A stretch of 64,000 nucleotides of DNA from Patella vulgata (GCF_932274485.2 NC_065883.2:11964222-12028221); one strand, 5' to 3'; shown: positions 23,240-36,589, counted from the stretch's first letter. Numbers and translations are program-made. Notes: generated by a model from the letters alone, not told the origin.

Positions 23240-24000
23240 TAATCATCTGACTCTGTTAAAACATTTTTTTTTTCTCAATCGATCAAGAAATAACCAGCGC
23301 TCCTTAAAGTAGCTAAGTCTCTAACTCACTATCATCCAAAATCTTCAACATTGAAAACACGATTTATTTGTCAAATTAAATCAACATTCATGTTGTGATC
23401 TTACCGGAAAAAGATGGGCTTCTGATATCCAATATTTAAGACAAAATAAACATTTTACCATTGGTACACGAATCGTGTACCATAATGCGCTTCAGCCCCA
23501 GTTGTATCAAGAGACTCGAGGGATGAGGCTAGACACATTGCACCAAATCAAACGGCGTATGTAGACTGGAATAACCAGACGCTAGAAATTTGCACTCGCT
23601 TGAGACTGCTGGCTTATTTCGCCGAACATAACTGATTTGAAATTGGAGTAAAAACGGAAACCATTGAATGTAAATCAGTTTATATACATTCACACTACAG
23701 TATTATATGCGTTGCGACCCACTTTTGTCAATTTCTAGGTCCCAAATGTTAGCGATTTAGCTCCTTTAAGTCAAGGTGGCAGACAATAGGGCCGTCAGGT
23801 TGCCAGTTAGTGATACCCTAACATTTTTGCCCAGTACTTGCCTCATTAGCGTTTTTCAGGGAATCTGGTACTTTTCTAGTAAGATTGTGAGTCTACTTTC
23901 CATTTATTCCAAATTTTCCATACTTTTATTGGAAATAACTACCCTATAAACACTTTCGTGAGAATGTATATTTAACTATTATTGGACTGATTATACAGTT
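23240..24000 (-). repeat. Dispersed repeat family Z
   Basis: The reverse complement shares GTATTTATAGGGTAGTTATTT-like, CTGGCAACCTGACGG-like and AAGGAGCGCT phrases with 47795-48100 and 60256-60640. Boundaries uncertain; no coding seen. Confidence 0.5.
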
Positions 24001-24299
24001 CATAAGGGATTCAATATCATTGAAATGCTAAAAGTTATTGAGTAATATAATAGTGGGTAATGACCTGGCTAATTAGAGTAGGTTTATTTAACCCCAATTT
24101 ATATATTTAATAGACCTTGTACCGATTAGAAAGACTAAAATAGTCTACCTACAGGTAAAATTACCTTAAGAATTGTTGAATGTTTAAGGCACTAATGAAT
24201 TCCAACTCTCAAGGGTTCTTTTTATCCATGTTGATAAACAAGCCATAACAGATAAATCCAAGTATTCTAACAGTTATATTTATTAACTATGGACTGCAA

Positions 24300-24403
24300 G
24301 GTCACGAGGGAGGACAGGGGACGTTTCTATAGTCAAGGATTCATTTATCTGCACGTCAATGAGTACATAGGCGACTTCAATTTTTGTCCCACCCGAAAAC
24401 CAT
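24300..24403 (-). repeat. SINE-A central fragment, diverged
   Basis: AAGGATTCATTTATCTGCACG, then TCAATGAGTACATAGG and TTTTTGTCCCACCCGAAAACC. Confidence 0.65.
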
Positions 24404-24955
24404 CCAAATAAAATATAACATATGAATAAAGAGTAAGGTATAAGCTTATAAAAGAAATAGAGTAACTACAAAGATGGGATTAATCATCCCATAAAAAACC
24501 CTCTATGTATTTATCTATAGTTATATGCTTGACTAACTAACAAGCTTACATAGTAAACAGTCCCTAGTGAATAAATGTTATTCTTTCTTTTTATCAGTAT
24601 AACATTTACATGTATTACAAATCTATTAATTTTTTTCTTCCCCAACTAAGACTGGCAGTATGTTAGGGATGTACCTAGAGCACCTTGACTGTTTTGGCAG
24701 GTTAAAATTCTTGTTATCTAGCATCCTCCCAGTCAGTGGTCACATCGAAAGTGAAAGCTAACTATTTAATTTCAATTTGTGAGGGCACGAAAATCTCTTA
24801 GTCAAAGAGACTTCATTACTACCTTATCATCATGTCCTCTGCAATGTAATGAAACTTATGATTTTGGGGGGTTTATTTGTAAAACAAGTGTGATAGTGAT
24901 TGTACTATATGGAACAGGGCATGACTTCATCTTAGAATTGAGATGTCATAGCAAA

Positions 24956-25203
24956 AATCTGGAGGGCCTGACAAGGAACATTGTATAGTTGTTCGGATGG
25001 GACAAATAACTGAAGTCCCATTTACACATTGATGTGCATGTAAAAGAACCAACGACAGTTGGAATTCGAAATAAAAGTAGACCTTAGTACAGCTGTTCCC
25101 ACAAAATTTCACTCATACCACACTGCATGGCGTATACCGGTCTTCATTAGCCCAGTTGTTGCAGAAAAGTAGGATGTTAACCCCATTTTATTTCATTTCA
25201 AGT
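24956..25203 (+). repeat. SINE-A, 5'-truncated
   Basis: GGAGGGCCTGACAAGGAAC, GGATGGGACAAATAACTGAAG, central domain and tail GTTAACCCCATTTTATTTC. Confidence 0.85.
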
Positions 25204-25607
25204 TTTTGGTGGGCCAGACCGGCCACTCGAATAACCTAAGGGTGTGTATCATCAACAAGTCTCTTTTGTACTGGAGTGCCAGATAGCAGAGAGAATTTTA
25301 TAACAACCGATATCTGGCTGAGCCTGGGATATAGCAATCTGATGATAACTACCTCAATTTATCAGTTGTGGTTTTTTATGATTGATACTAGGTTTACACT
25401 TTTTATCCTGTATAAGTGATGAAAAACTGGATATATTTCCAAAACAAACGAGACAATAAGGCTATCTATTTAACCACATTGTATTTTACACACACGCCCT
25501 CTTATCATCTGTATCAGGAATGTATACAGATAAATGACCACCCACCATGTCAAATACTTGGTTTATATTACTTATTTGTTATAATTTATAGTACCGGTAC
25601 ATTTAAG

Positions 25608-25772
25608 GAGAGAGAAATAGAGTTTAACTTCCACTTGACACAAACTAGGTCCTTTCAGGACTAAAATATAGTTCAATTTTATTTCATAATTCGCTCGCGC
25701 TTCGGGTCCTTAGCAGTGGGAGGAAACCGGGGTCCCCCGAGAGAAAACCCACAAGGTTGGACAGGCGACGGT
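25608..25772 (-). repeat. SINE-B, 5'-truncated
   Basis: GAGAGAGAAATAGAGTTTAAC, TTCCACTTGACACAAACTAGG and GGAGGAAACCGGGGTCCCC to GGTTGGACAGGCGAC; head missing. Confidence 0.82.
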
Positions 25773-25794
25773 AAGGCCGGGGCTATGGGCTAGT

Positions 25795-26245
25795 TTGTCA
25801 GAACTTTATAACACACATTACTTAATAAGTATAATTTATATTACATTCAAGGGGTTGGTTGGTCAGAATTTTAAAACACATATTAGTTACTTGCTACAAT
25901 CTCTATTACAATTATGTAGCATGGATTACATTATTTGCTATAATCAATATTACATTTAAGGGGCCCGTTGGTCCGACTTATATTACACATTAATTACTTA
26001 TTTGCTATAATCTATATCACATTTAAGGGGTCAATTGGTCCCAATTTTATTACACATTACTTATTTGCTATAATTTATATTACATTTAAGGGGCTTGTTG
26101 GTCGTAATTACATATTACTTATTTAAGGGGCTGGTTGATACATATTACTTATTTAGTATAATTTATATTACAATTTAGTAAGTTGGTTAGTTAATCTGAA
26201 TTCACTATAATTCATACTACATTTATTTAAGGGGTTGTTTAGTCC
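25795..26245. repeat. Tandem array, about 40-110 bp degenerate unit
   Basis: TATATTACATTTAAGGGG, then (C/T)NNTTGGTC and TTACTTATTTGCTATAAT recurs about six times. Confidence 0.8.
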
Positions 26246-26247
26246 AC

Positions 26248-26345
26248 ATGTCAGTTTCCTCCCACTGCTGAATAGCCCCCCACTGAAAGACATTCAATGA
26301 AAATAACTTCAATTAGTCCTCAAAATGACATAGTTTTGTATTGAT
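26248..26345 (+). repeat. SINE-B 3' half, diverged
   Basis: GTTTCCTCCCACTGCTGAATAG and TAGTCCTCAAAATGACATAG; no head and no clear tail. Confidence 0.65.
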
Positions 26346-26980
26346 GTTTAGTTCTAAAAGCTTTCCATTTCAACTGATTACCATACTGTCAAACAGTAAA
26401 TTGCACATTATGTAAAGAGCAAAATCGTTACTCTATTAAATCATCATTTTCTAAAATACCACCATTTTAAGGTAATTTGGTTGTTCATTAGCCATAATGG
26501 TAAACAATAAATAGATAATGAAATAATTGCAAACAGTGAGAACTGTTGGTTGTGATGAACTTCGTGAATATGGATAGACGTGCTGTTTCAAATAGAAATC
26601 AAATTACTTGCGTTTCATACAGCATTACATCCTGGTGGGCCAATTTGTAGCAGATGGCAGATGTAATTTGGTGGGAGAAATGTGCCAAAGATTGGAACTA
26701 AGAAATTTAAATTTGTTAATATCAAGTATCCCCTGGGGAACTTTTTCACATCCTCAACCACTGATGAATAGAGTAAATCAGATAACTTGTGCTTCCACGT
26801 CAGTCCCTCATTGTGTTTGCATGATTGAAACCACAACAGACAACCCTTTACAATAGACCAATAACCATAGGTAGCTATGGGGCTAATTTTCGTCTGATTT
26901 CAATTCTCAACTGCCCAGTCTAATCTAATTATTTTTTTCCTAACTGACCATGACCAGTTCAGTTAAAGTTCTAATAATCC

Positions 26981-27137
26981 TCCAACCTCGTGGGGTTTCT
27001 CCGGGTCTTCCGGTTTCCTCCCACTGCTAAAGACCCCTACATGCAAGCGAATTATTGAAATAAAATTGAACCATGTGTTAGTCCCAAAATGACCTAGTTT
27101 GTGTCAAGTGGACGTTAAACCCCATTTCTCTCTCTTT
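26981..27137 (+). repeat. SINE-B, 5'-truncated with perfect target duplication
   Basis: TTCTAATAATCC at 26969-26980 and 27138-27149. It starts within the body (AACCTCGTGGGGTTTCTCC) and ends GTTAAACCCCATTTCTCTC. 5' truncation with a target duplication indicates target-primed reverse transcription. Confidence 0.92.
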
Positions 27138-27774
27138 TTCTAATAATCCACAATATGTGTAGTTTAGAATAAAGTTGTAAGAAACCTGTGATAACCTTCA
27201 ATAACGCTGAGAATGATCATGAACCTCGAGAAAGGAATATTTAAACCTTGAACAAAATGTCTGTCAAGACAACCGATGTGTGTTCACAATTCATTATTTA
27301 CACATGCCATTCAATGAGTATTCAAATACAAAATATTGAAAATATGTCAGCAAGTACACAGGTATAGCAGTTTCTTTACCGTCTATATATATCAGGTGTT
27401 AAGTGGTTTCAAATCCCCGGTATCTAAAGAATGTCATGGTGAATACGTGTTCTGTGGCATAACTAGAACTATACAAAGAAATAGATTCGGTCCTTTAATT
27501 CGATGTCTATTTGTGCACCTACCTCCGCAATTTTATTAATTCATGAAAATAGCAAAATGTTCTGTGGTATAGCCAGAATTATTACAAGAAAGTGGCTGAA
27601 GGTGCACCATTTTTTCAAACCTGCGAAGGGTATTTTCGTCATGGCTTCAAAAATAAGTTAAATTAACAATGTAAGTAAAGGACTTTATAAGAATTCATTT
27701 TTAAAGACAATTTTAAAGCTCTCAGCTACGCGTACTTGAACAGACTTGCCTAAACGTCAACACCTTTCTCACTC

Positions 27775-28290
27775 ATGAGTCCAAAAGGAAAGAGTATTCC
27801 TTACTACATTTCAACATCAACAACAATTTACACTAATAATATCAATTTAAAAAACACTGATATTCCTTTATTGAACATTTTGAGAAATGTCAAATACCTT
27901 AGAGTATTATTCAAAATATATTACATAAACATGTACATACTTAAAGGAAAACGTGTTCCTTACCTGGTCACAACATCATAGATAATTTACATTAATAATA
28001 TAAATTTTAAAAACATCAACATTCCTTCATTCTACATTTGGAGAAAGGTCAAATTCGTATGACTACATAATATTGTACACGAATATGAGCTATATTCTCA
28101 ATAAACAGTATACATGTATTAAAACAACTCAGCCTAAAAGAAAAGTGTATTCCTTACCTCTGATAGCAACAATACTGATGACTAACAATAATATATTCAT
28201 CACAAAACACCAATATTACATATTCGGTATTATTCAATAAATATGGTACACGCATGTACATGTATATCGAAACAGCTCAGCTGGTGTAGA
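27775..28290. repeat. Degenerate tandem repeat, about 160-190 bp unit, 3 copies
   Basis: AAAGGAAAGAGTATTCCTTAC-like phrases at 27784, 27943 and 28136, each followed by ACAATTTACATTAATAAT-type sequence. Confidence 0.6.
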
Positions 28291-28742
28291 AATACAATTC
28301 TATAACTAGAACGACAGTCACTTCACGAATCAATCCAATCAACTGACGGCTGAATCACAGAAACCTTTCATGAATACAGAATCTTATTGAATGGCGGTTG
28401 GAATCTTAAGTTAATTAAATGACAGATAAGTCTATCTCCGATCTAGTAATCCTTGAAACTGGTCAGTTTGGTCAACTTGATTATTTACAATATGTCACCT
28501 CTTTACAAGCAGGCGTGTTGGTCAATGGTCAATCAAGGAAGGACTGGACACCACTGAATAAATAGGTTATAAATAGCCCTTGAGGCTTTGACTAACCACT
28601 TCTCTTGTCAACATGTAGAAAGCGGTAGAAAACCAGTGATCAGTGCAGGTAGCTTTGTGTTTATAGATCCCACAGCATAATGTGATGTCCCGCTTCAAGT
28701 AATACTTAACAAAATTAGGGTCAAGTGGATTAAGGTGCTCAC

Positions 28743-28763
28743 CGATTTTCACAAACAAATAAT
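28743..28763 (-). CDS. Candidate 21-bp microexon upstream of SIPA1L
   Basis: On the minus strand a strong acceptor (CTGTATCCCTTTGCAG) is followed by 21 bases and a GTGAGC donor. The phase is 1 in and 1 out. With a G from an upstream exon it reads DYLFVKI, and its final G plus AT of the putative acceptor at 18292 makes Asp. The splice signals are seen; membership in SIPA1L is inference. An open frame reading on through the donor gave a longer chance ORF. Confidence 0.38.
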
Positions 28764-29568
28764 CTGCAAAGGGATACAGAGATTTAAGTTGAAGGAGACA
28801 AAGCCAGTAAAAACACTAGTTGTTTTAAATAGCGATCAAGATGAGACAATCAACATCGCTATATAAACCAGTAATCATAATATATATACAACCCAATCAT
28901 GTCACGATAAAAGTTAAATACAGAATTTAATTTGATCCCCAATCAAAGGTACTTTTGCTAATAAAAAAACTTATTGCTCAAAAAATGTGTAATTGTTAAG
29001 TTACAACCATTTTAAAAAACTTTTTAAAAATTGATTTCCACTGCCATCTTCATGAAATAATAACACTACTATCTTTTTCAAAAATGCCAGTCCATTCTTT
29101 CGAAAAGTTTTTTTTATTATTTTTAGATATGCTGAATTACGGTACATAATATCAACAGTCTTCATAATAGCATAATAGCAATTTATCAGCCTTACATTAA
29201 GATGGTACTGGTACAGATATTTTGTAACTTCTGAGATATATGTGAATGACCTGCCATGTTGTACCTTTAAAAGAAGAAATTCTAAAGATTGTAATGGTAG
29301 CTATTTTTAAACATCGATTGAGACGACATATGACACAAGCAAAATATTGACAGTTCAAGTTAATAAGACATTCATATACAAGCCACTTTAAAAATATAAC
29401 AATGTATACAATTTATAAATTAATAAAGTCAATTATATTAAGACTCACACACAAATTATATTATAGAATAGATGTTATATTCTTCTATTTATGTGCTGTT
29501 GAATTTAATATTACAGTATATTATATTTGTAATAGAGTTTGGGGGAGGGGGGGGGGCATCATATCAAA

Positions 29569-29862
29569 TAGCCTGTTCAATTAAATCGGTTTAAAAGCCC
29601 TGGTGAACGTTAAACCAGTTTAACTTTGTCGTCTGAACCAGTTAATTAAACCCAGTTATCCACCTGTCTTCGAGAAGGCTTAAAAATGCCAGCTCTAGCC
29701 ATCTTTGGGCACACACAGGAAGTGATCTTTCTGTCAAGATGACAAAATGTGGCTATGCTTACAGTAACTATTTGGCTTATATTATGTGTGAATGCAAAAC
29801 AATCCTGTCTTAAAACCCCTGGCAATTTTAAACTAGTTTAAATATAAGTGCCCGAACAACTC
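29569..29862. mobile_element. MITE family S, copy S2
   Basis: AAAAGCCCTGGTGAACGTTA, then AACCAGTTTAACTTTGTCGTC and inverted CCTGGCAATTTTAAACTAG. Similar to S1 at 58.9 kb. It abuts T5. Confidence 0.65.
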
Positions 29863-30264
29863 TTAAACATACATTATGCAAAAGCTAAATCTGCCTATTT
29901 CAGGTCTTTCTTTAGGCCCGAAATGTTATCTAAATTATTAATTAGACATTAATTAACCTATCCAGGCCATAATCAACTCTAGATGGCAGCGCTAGCCTGC
30001 GATCTAGTGGATTGTAAGCCGATTTACAGCATAACTTTCCTTCTCGATTAAACGGTTAAATGGATAATTGAGACTATGCTGTTTATCGTACTGACTTTAG
30101 TAATGATGACCGAGGCTTATGGGAATTTCAGTCGCTTAGTTCTCGGTTCATAGTGGATCAATTTGAATGAAATTTTCACCAAATTGCCTTTACATTATCT
30201 AGTTTTTAACTATTATAGTGAGAACTGCCAACTCGTTACCGAATCTCCCATAATGTATCTTTAA
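29863..30264 (-). mobile_element. TTAA MITE family T, copy T5
   Basis: TTAAACATACATTATGC to CATAATGTATCTTTAA, inverted relative to T1. The body has GGTCTTTCTTTAGGCCCG and GCGCTAGCCTGCGATC. Confidence 0.87.
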
Positions 30265-30327
30265 TTTAGATGCTTAACATAAAACCCATAAACCAGTTGA
30301 TATGTTTTAAAACAAAACCTACTCAAT

Positions 30328-30700
30328 AAGTCAACAATGACGCTGATGTCCCCGGCCTTAATAATCCCAAAACAAAAAGATAACACTCATACACATTTAT
30401 CTTCTAATAAAGCATGAGCAATCAAATTACTTATCCCTCTGTTTAACCTCAGCAGGAAATGTTCATCTTCAACCTTAATTAAGGTATTGATGTAATGAAA
30501 TTGTACACCAAGTTTCATCAAGCTCACTCAATTAGAACTACAAATATTGTGTTACATAGCATTGACATATCAAATTACTTTTCATCAACTCAGTCAAGAG
30601 ATTCACCTAATGAACATCTACATAAAGTTTGAACATTTTATCTCATTAATAGCCAGAGTTTATTGTGTTGCAAAAAGTGTGATGGACAGATCGATGGGGG
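30328..30700 (+). mobile_element. Pearl-like element, decayed copy P3
   Basis: Left end GTCAACAATGACGCTGATGTC, diverged monomers (ACACCAAGTTTCATCAAGC, AAGTTTGAACATTTTATC) and a remnant GATGGACAGATCGATGG. The right end is lost. Confidence 0.7.
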
Positions 30701-31083
30701 TAAATTAATAAAACATTGTAAAGAAAACATATTAGCTGTATCCTCACCAATGGACTAATCTAGTTCTTTCATCCAAACTTCTATCAGACAAAATTGCTGT
30801 CACCAAGACTTAAAACCCAGTGCAATAATCCCTCATAAATATTTCAAAACATGGGTATATCTTATACGTACATTGAAAACATTACACAAGTCTTGGTTAA
30901 CCCACCCCCTCAACGAGAATAATTCAAGATGAAAAACTTATATCTAATGGTAAATGTAGAATAACCACACTACAAATTAGATATGGACAACATAGAATTA
31001 GATATATAATGAATGGAATAGAATAAGGTTTAAATTAGTCTCATCAACACAATACTTCAAACATTTTCAAATAAAACAGGTCT

Positions 31084-31406
31084 GAAATGTTTTCTAAAGT
31101 ATCAATTAGACAGGCCTTAATCAACTCTCGATGGCATCAGATTTCTCCGATATTAAATAGATTAGAATGGTTCAGCAATACTTTGATTTAATCAAATATG
31201 GAGGACTGAGACTTAGCTTCGATCAACCAGTACGGTGGTTGAAATTATTGCACACGTCTGTCAAACCTTCAGAGGATAATAACTTCGCTTGCAATACAGT
31301 AATTTGAATGAAATTTTCAAATTATTCATTTTACATCACCTACTTTCAAACTATTATAGCAAGAATGGCTAGTTCTTTATCTAAATCTTACATAATGTAT
31401 CTTTAA
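31084..31406 (-). mobile_element. TTAA MITE family T, copy T6, one end missing
   Basis: GATGGCATCAGATTTCTCCG through CTTACATAATGTATCTTTAA; the other terminus is truncated. Confidence 0.82.
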
Positions 31407-31474
31407 TATAAAGTAATTTTTATTTCTATGGTTATTTGTGCAATGCAAGGGGTACAAAATTACCTGCACATCGA

Positions 31475-31572
31475 CCTACTCATTTTGAATACCAACTGGC
31501 AAGGGTTCTTTTATAGGCACCCCAATCTCTACACACATGGACATTCATTTTGTCCTCACTTTCCTTGTCAAC
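31475..31572 (-). repeat. SINE-A central fragment
   Basis: GAATACCAACTGGCAAGGG, then TTCTTTTATAGGCACCCC and TTTTGTCCTCACTTTCC. Confidence 0.65.
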
Positions 31573-32289
31573 ACAGCAAGTGCCCCACCCCCTTCCCCAA
31601 TATTCCACACTACTGCAACCCTTGATATAATATGAAGAGTTTGTTCTGAAAGAGTAATGAACGTCAACCAACCAAACGTCCCTTTTTTAAAACCATTTCT
31701 ACATTCTTTACACCCATCCCACATATCTTAAAGTATTATTTATTTGTAAAAGAACAAATATTTTACTGTTTTAAGTTCATGGACATGTAATTCCACCAAT
31801 TATCTTTGGTATTTACAAAGTAACCTGTCCGTTCGTGAGCCAAAAGTGGCATGACGATTATAAGGTTTCCGAAAAAACGGAGACAAAAATTGAAACATAA
31901 AAAATAAGACCAAAAAATGTATACAAAATCATTTTCAAGGGTTAAAAAACATGTCGTTAATTCACAGCACATGTCACATAATTAAATTTACACAATACCT
32001 GCCACTGAATTCCTTTCAACAAATTCTATTTTCCTAGACAAACAATAGGTGCAACTCCATTGTTCTTCTTAACACTCAAAAACTATTTTTTCTCACTGGC
32101 CTCCGTTCAGAAGAATACACTACACATTTTTGCATACTGTAGTAATTTAGCTGAGAGGAATAGCAGACAGTACAACACTCAGTCATATCAGTATATTTCT
32201 ACATCTATAGAAGCTTTTACAATAATGAAATATGTTCCATCTAAAACATGTTAGGGTTATTTATAGACATTACTATATCAGAAAAACAT

Positions 32290-32690
32290 CTTCAATGGGA
32301 ATACCCCTAGTCAATTTGAATATCCCTAGACACTACTAGACAGTATTTACATATTGAGGATAAAAAATGTCTTATATGGGAATATCCCTCGTTCATGGGG
32401 CATCTCTAGTCAATGGGGACATTGTAGTCAATGGGAAAATCACTAGTCAATGGGAATATCCGTAGCCAATAGGGACATCAAAGCAATTGGAATATCTTTA
32501 GTCAATAGGAACATCGCAGTCAATAGGAACATCACAGTCAATAGGGATATCCCTAGTCGATGGGAAAATCCCTAGTCAATGGGGAAAACTCTTAGTCATT
32601 GGGAATATCCCTAGTAAATGGGAATATTCCAAGTAAATGGGAATATCCCTAGTAAATAGGAATATTCCTAGACAACGTTTGTACACTGAG
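32290..32690. repeat. 19-20-bp minisatellite
   Basis: About 18 variants of GTCAATGGGAATATCCCTA, with higher-order drift (ACATCG variants in the middle, GTAAATGGGAATATTCC at the right). Confidence 0.9.
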
Positions 32691-33262
32691 AATAAAAAAT
32701 ACTCACTATATTTATATCGAAAAGAAGACTGACAATTCAAAAAGTTTTAAATTGTACATACTAATCAGTCAATTATGGTAAATCCCTAAAAACTGTCTCA
32801 TCTCTGTGTTTTAAACTCAAGGTTTCATTTTTTTCTAAATTAAACTGAGTGATCTGTATGTATGTTCACAATTGAATGAAGACTATGGCCCTGCTAAAAA
32901 AAAAGGATCAGCCTCTCACATTTATATTGATAGACTAATCTTTCTAGGGCTTTTCATTGGTTCGATGCTCGATGCTAGTTTGTCTGACCTTGAATAATCC
33001 AACGAGGGTAATGTTTCAGTGTTTTATTATTACTGCATGATTACAGTACCTGCACAGCATATACATCATGTTCAGAATAAATACTTCAGATAGGCCAAAT
33101 ATCAAATATCATGAATTACAATATTAGACACATATAAATTAGTTTTGTAAACTGATAGTATTATAATTTATGTAATTCACAATCCAAGTCAAAAATATTT
33201 CAATATTGTGTAAATATTCTAACAGTACAGTAATAAAACATACCAACCCTTGTTGGACAGAC

Positions 33263-33448
33263 GGAGCTGCGGTGGATCAACGAGTCAGGTGCTGGCTTGC
33301 TGACCAGCGGGTCTCAGACTCACTCCAAGTTTGCAGGTCTGACTACCTGACAAGAAACAACGTCTAGTCATTCCAGTGGGATGAAAAACTAAGTTCCTGT
33401 GTACATATTGACTGCACGTAAAAGAACCCTTGGCAGGAATTCAAAATG
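33263..33448 (+). repeat. SINE-A, 3'-truncated
   Basis: Head GCGGTGGATCAACGAGTCAGG, then GTGGGATGAAAAACTAAG and TGACTGCACGTAAAAGAACC; it stops after GGAATTCAAAATGC. Confidence 0.72.
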
Positions 33449-33879
33449 CATCTCAAAAATATTTATTAAAATTGGTCAAATTAGTTTTCTTGCGATAACA
33501 GATATTGTTTTCATTTTCACTACCCTGAGGTCATGGGGGACTCAAAGTTAAAATTCCATCTAATAATTCTAAAACAAATGTTCTTTTATAAATCCAATAT
33601 TTTTTTTCAATCCAAAAAGATTGCTTTACATTTTTTCAGTAAATGATAAGCCATGTAGCATTTGAAAGATGTAAAGTTCACATTTTCCATAATAAAACCA
33701 GTATTCTTTTCTTCTTAGCAGACGGGTATTCCTATAACAAATTATCTTAAAAACTATCATTTAAATGTCAACTGGCATCTATTTCCTCTTATTTCATTTT
33801 TGACTCCATCTACAGACTTTTGCATATATTTCTAGTTCCTAAATTAAAAACAAATGTCTACCATATTCGATATAATAAA

Positions 33880-34163
33880 AAGAGAGAGAGAATTGGGGTT
33901 TAATGTCTACTTGACACAAACTAAGTCATATTGGGACTAAAATATGATTCAACTTTATTTTAATAATTCGCTTTTGCATGTAGGGGGTCTTTAGCTTGGG
34001 GAAGAAAACAGGGGACCCAGAGAATTCCCACCGAGGTTGAACAGGCGACCCTACTCCTTGTCATCCTTGTCACGTACAAGCAGGGATTCGAATCCATGCC
34101 ACTTGATTTAATAACAGATCTATGATCTAACGCATACATATTGAATTTTGCCACCCAAACACC
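33880..34163 (-). repeat. SINE-B
   Basis: GAGAGAGAGAATTGGGGTTTAA, body and diverged head; ends GCCACCCAAACACC. Confidence 0.85.
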
Positions 34164-34257
34164 ATAAATAATGACACTTTTCTGTGACTATTTTCAGTTA
34201 TTTTCGGTTAATTTCTTTTTCTATGGCTATGCAATGGGAAGACTTTGTTCAGATAGC

Positions 34258-34316
34258 AGCTTTTTCGCCTACTCATCTTTGTATTCCAATTGCCAAGGGA
34301 TCTTTTACGCCCACTA
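34258..34316 (-). repeat. SINE-A central fragment
   Basis: TTTGTATTCCAATTGCCAAGG, then GATCTTTTACGCCCAC only. Confidence 0.65.
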
Positions 34317-34803
34317 CTATTTTAGAGTTAAACCAGTTTACAGTATACCTTTCAAAATAATATATTCAAATGTCTTGTAGAATATTCTCTAGGATATGGT
34401 TTGATCTAGATTCTACCCATCAGAATTGACTTTAGATCAAGATGAAGACGAATAAAATGTTAGTACCGGGTATAAATTTAATTACACTGAATAAGCACCC
34501 CTATATTTGAACACTATACAACAAGACAGTTATTATATTGACTATGGTATATTGTCACAAGTAGCTCTGACATTCTCTAACATTTCATGTAGATAGTAGA
34601 TATGTATTAAAGTTTACATAAGAAAAACATTTCCCTACAGACTTCATTTAATGACTAAAAGAGAAGAAGCATCATCTGGTAGTCCAGAGATATAAGACAG
34701 TAAGCCATTATTACATCTTTAAAAGAGAAATTTTCAATAATGATTAATGCTCAGTACTCTCATGACGATTTTCAGAAAATATGAATTTTGATATTTTTAC
34801 ATC

Positions 34804-34848
34804 ATTAAAGACACATTAGGCAGATTTAGTTCAATAGTTCATGTTTAA
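34804..34848. mobile_element. 45-bp internal-deletion relic of family T
   Basis: TTAAAGACACATTAGG joins directly to CAGATTTAGTTCAATAG and TTCATGTTTAA. Both TTAA ends are kept with almost no interior. Confidence 0.5.
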
Positions 34849-35635
34849 TTGTTGAAATATATATCATTTTAGATGGAATATTCCTGAATACTGTCTCTAT
34901 TCCTGAAATACTCAATTCTAAATATTTTAAGACACAAAAAATGATTCCCCACACAAGTGATAAACACTGATAAATGTTCCAAAATGAATAAATATAGCAC
35001 ATCTCTTGCATGATGTTCATTAATTAATGCCCAGTTCTTATTTTTATTTTCTTCTGAACAGTGTCAGTATCCTGATTTAATTGCTTAATAATGTCAAGAA
35101 CATATTTTGGAGTTTGGACCCAGACTTGTGCAAAACTGAAATGCATAGCAACTAGTTAGTGTTGCTTAAATCTGCATATCAATAATTTATAGTTAGCGCC
35201 TACTGCTAACCTCATGTAAGCACCAATTGCTATGGAAACACATGCAGTAAATTATCAGAAACTTCTGCAAGTCAAAAGATCAAACTGAAGTCATCTCAGG
35301 TACAAAATACTTGAAATAACTGCCATGTTTTCAAGTTCTCAATTTCTGACAAAAACAAAAGATTTTTTTTTATTTGTTTCGTGGTAAATAGCTTCTGGAT
35401 AATATGTATCAGTCTGACAGCTTCTATTTTTTGTGGAATCCTTAAAAAAAATGGGATTCTTTTTCTATCAAAAAAACTTGAAAGCATCATAAACATGTGT
35501 AATTTGTATAAAATTTATTTGTCTACAAGCTACAACTGATCTTATCTGATGAAATGTCATATGAATTTATCATTGGCTTGTGCCTAACACATGTATCACT
35601 ATACAGGAAGGAAATTCAAGTCTGGTTTTAGAAAA

Positions 35636-35647
35636 CAGAGAGAGAGC

Positions 35648-35678
<31 letters not shown>

Positions 35679-35931
35679 TTTAACATCCACTAGACTAGAC
35701 ACAAACTAGGTCAGTTTGGGACTAAACAGGGTTCAATTTTATTTCAATAATTTGCTTATGTATAATACTTTAACCCAGAGAAAACCTACAAGTTGGACAG
35801 GCGACCCTAGTCCTTAACACATACACACGGAGAATCAAAATGACACCTCTTGACTCAATGACAGACCTTATGATCAAACTGACTTGCATCAAACAACTAG
35901 ACTACCCCAAATCTCTCCACACCCCACTCCT
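35636..35931 (-). repeat. SINE-B
   Basis: Perfect 13-bp duplications TGGTTTTAGAAAA (35623-35635, 35932-35944). A long GA tail, diverged body and full-length head. Confidence 0.92.
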
Positions 35932-36589
35932 TGGTTTTAGAAAAGAGAAGCTGTAAGAAAAGGAGAATATTTCCTGCAATTCAATTGGTCGTACGAAATG
36001 AATGAAGAATACTTGTGAACCCACAGCAAGATACAATACGGTGAAAGTTGAACCATTATGTATCTAAAAGAAATGATAAATTGAACATTTCTGAAACATT
36101 CAGCATCTTGGGCAGACAATATACACAAGCCAGCCTTTACCAATAAGTTTTATTATAAATTTTATTATGGGCTTCTTTTTAATTCAATGGATTTCTAGCC
36201 AGAGGAGATTCTGTTTCCTTAATTAAATGTTTTATAATCACAATGAGTACATTTTATGCTGGATTAATATGCAACAAATTAGACATTTTATGAAAAATGC
36301 AAATGACGAACAACAGCTTAAAAAAAACTTATGAATGATCATTTCAATCAAGTAAGGATGATTTAGGAGACTTACTACTAACGTGTTTTACATGTTGACA
36401 TACTGCTTATAAATTATTGGAAAAGGCGGATATCATCCCGGAGGCAGGATATGCATACTCTGATTAGCACATAATCTATCAATTATCTGGGAAGTTCACA
36501 TTTTTTACAATTTCTATAATTAAACACCTTTTTTCTTCCCTCTATATATACACTTCATATGGTCCATGATTTGCTCAACTAAAAACACA

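Noticed and set aside
28567-28758. 63-codon minus-strand ORF as a terminal exon
   Set aside because: A good GTGAGC donor after 21 bp makes the microexon reading more economical; the rest of the ORF is probably chance.
32290-32690. CRISPR array
   Set aside because: Repeats are contiguous and 19-20 bp with no unique spacers, in an animal genome: a minisatellite.
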